NCBI GenBank assembly: GCA_025356695.1
Contig: JANXSE010000067.1
Span: 1 to 6,440 of the forward strand
DNA: 6,440 nt
Reading direction: 5' to 3'
Origin: Betaproteobacteria bacterium
Lineage (GTDB): Bacteria > Pseudomonadota > Gammaproteobacteria > Burkholderiales > SG8-41
Shown: positions 5,254 through 6,440 of the stretch, in pieces
Numbering within the stretch: position 1 is the first letter of the stretch
How the letters are laid out: every line of letters starts with the position of its first letter
The notes under the pieces: generated by a model
Told to the model about the DNA's origin: nothing
The model's database searches: none
What the model saw: only the letters and a program-made list of their open reading frames with translations
Position numbers and translations under genes: made by a program

Positions 5254-6440
5254 TTGGACGCATCAAAAAATTCCCCGCCAGTCGTTTCAAACCAGAACCC
5301 GGGTTCGGTGCCGGTCTATACGCTGTGGCAACTCGTGTTGTATATGCTGAAGCTCGGCACAGTCGGCTTCGGCGGCCCTGTGGCGCTGGTCGGTTACATG
5401 CATCGCGACCTGGTCGAAGTGCGCAAATGGATTTCCGAGGCCGATTACAAGGAGGGCCTCGCGCTCGCGCAGCTCATGCCGGGCCCGCTGGCGGCGCAAC
5501 TGGCGATGTATCTCGGTTATGTGCGTTACCGCAACCTTGGCGCCACGCTGGTCGGCATCGCTTTCGTGGTGCCGTCGTTCATCATGGTGGTATTGCTCGG
5601 CATGGCCTATGTCGCCTATGGCGGGCTGACCTGGATGCAGGCGGTGTTCTACGGTGTCGGCGCGTCGGTGATCGGCATCATCGCCATCAGCGCCTACAAA
5701 CTGACGACCAAGAGCATCGGCAAGGACAAATTGCTGTGGGCGATTTACGTGGTGAGCGCGGCGGTCACCATCATCACCAAATCCGAGATCGTCTGGCTGT
5801 TTCTCGGCTCCGGCCTGCTGGTCTGGCTGGTGAAAGTGCCGCCGAAGAATTTGTTCAAAGGCGGTGGCATGAACGGCATCGCGTTTTTGACTGCACCCCT
5901 GCCAGTGACGACGACGATCGCGGGCGCCGCCGACTGGACGGTGTTGACGCAGATCGCGGTGTTTTTTGCCGAAGCCGGCGCCTTCGTCTTCGGCAGCGGG
6001 CTCGCCATCGTGCCGTTTCTGTACGGTGGTGTGGTCAACGAATTCCACTGGCTGAACGAGCGGCAGTTCGTCGACGCGGTGGCGGTGGCGATGATCACGC
6101 CGGGCCCGGTCGTCATCACGGTCGGTTTCATCGGTTATCTGGTCGCCGGTTTGTCGGGGGCGGTGGTGGCCGCACTGGCGACCTTCCTGCCGTGTTATCT
6201 GTTCACCATCATTCCGGCGCCGTACTTCAAGAAACACGGCAAGAAGCCGGGCATTGTCGCCTTCGTCGATGGTGTGACTGCCGCCGCGATTGGTACCATC
6301 ACCGGTGCGGTGGTGGTGCTGGGACAGCGTTCCATCACCGACATTCCCACCGTGCTGCTGGCGCTGGTGACGGTCGGACTGCTGTGGAAAATGAAAAAGC
6401 TGCCGGAGCCGGTGGTGGTTGCGGCGGCGGCGGTGATTGG
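5254..6440 (+). CDS. chrA: Chromate transporter (CHR family), two-domain, 3' end beyond the window
   Basis: 395 codons are open to the window edge, close to the roughly 400 residues of two-domain ChrA proteins, so only a short tail is missing. The first CHR domain has LKLGTVGFGGPVALVGYM (32-49), then RKWISEADYKEGLALAQLMPGPLA (58-79). The second repeats the pattern with FFAEAGAFVFGSGLAIVPF (237-255), then WLNERQFVDAVAVAMITPGPVV (266-287). GFGGP and PGP are the family signatures. Most of the remainder is hydrophobic membrane-helix sequence, with basic loops such as FKKHGKK. Characterised members export chromate from the cytoplasm and confer resistance, but many homologs have no tested substrate. 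The TTG start gives a short polar amino tail (MDASKNSPPV) before the first helix. The gene diverges from the oxidoreductase block and has its own promoter candidate. No chrB regulator is visible in the window, although genes further right are unseen. Confidence 0.9.
   Translation, partial: MDASKNSPPVVSNQNPGSVPVYTLWQLVLYMLKLGTVGFGGPVALVGYMHRDLVEVRKWISEADYKEGLALAQLMPGPLAAQLAMYLGYVRYRNLGATLVGIAFVVPSFIMVVLLGMAYVAYGGLTWMQAVFYGVGASVIGIIAISAYKLTTKSIGKDKLLWAIYVVSAAVTIITKSEIVWLFLGSGLLVWLVKVPPKNLFKGGGMNGIAFLTAPLPVTTTIAGAADWTVLTQIAVFFAEAGAFVFGSGLAIVPFLYGGVVNEFHWLNERQFVDAVAVAMITPGPVVITVGFIGYLVAGLSGAVVAALATFLPCYLFTIIPAPYFKKHGKKPGIVAFVDGVTAAAIGTITGAVVVLGQRSITDIPTVLLALVTVGLLWKMKKLPEPVVVAAAAVI

Noticed and set aside
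5287..6237. Long minus-strand open frame of 316 codons inside the chromate-transporter gene
   Set aside because: It lies antisense to a clear ChrA coding region. Its product is rich in His, Asp, Arg and Gln with no recognisable domain, the usual shadow of a GC-rich hydrophobic membrane gene.

Overview
The window is GC-rich and carries the high-GC codon pattern, the Bug/TctC-type periplasmic binding proteins and the ChrA-type transporter expected of a betaproteobacterium (Burkholderiales-like). This assignment rests on gene content only, as no phylogenetic marker is present.

Layout: positions 1-5055 are all read from the minus strand, and positions 5254-6440 from the plus strand. In transcription order the minus-strand block holds: a small class I SAM-dependent methyltransferase (5055-4489); a 127-base gap with two back-to-back perfect stem-loops; a gluconate-2-dehydrogenase subunit-3-like protein (4361-3705); a GMC-family FAD oxidoreductase (3703-1940); a Bug/TctC-type binding-protein gene that is broken (1932-1064); a second, intact Bug/TctC gene (1046-87); and the first 29 codons of what looks like a 2-hydroxyacid dehydrogenase (87-1, running off the window). 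From subunit 3 onward the spacings are 1, 7 and 17 bases and then a 1-base stop/start overlap, so these five genes almost certainly form one operon. A divergent chromate-transporter-family gene (chrA-like, two CHR domains, TTG start) begins at 5254 and runs off the right edge. The 5056-5253 gap contains a plausible sigma-70-like promoter for it.

Reading of the operon: the GMC protein and subunit 3 form an oxidoreductase of the gluconate/fructose/glucose dehydrogenase type, acting on a sugar, sugar acid or other alcohol. The Bug proteins would bind a carboxylate, and the downstream dehydrogenase would act on a 2-hydroxy or 2-keto acid. Together they suggest a small module for oxidising and using a hydroxylated carboxylic acid of unknown identity. 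The points most worth a second look are the operon's unknown substrate, the internal deletion with frameshift in the first Bug gene exactly at a 14-bp GC-only palindrome, the lack of visible export signals and of a cytochrome subunit for the GMC enzyme, its three-cysteine cluster motif, and the twin hairpins ahead of the operon. I see no RNA genes, CRISPR arrays, insertion sequences or phage genes. No clearly new system is evident.
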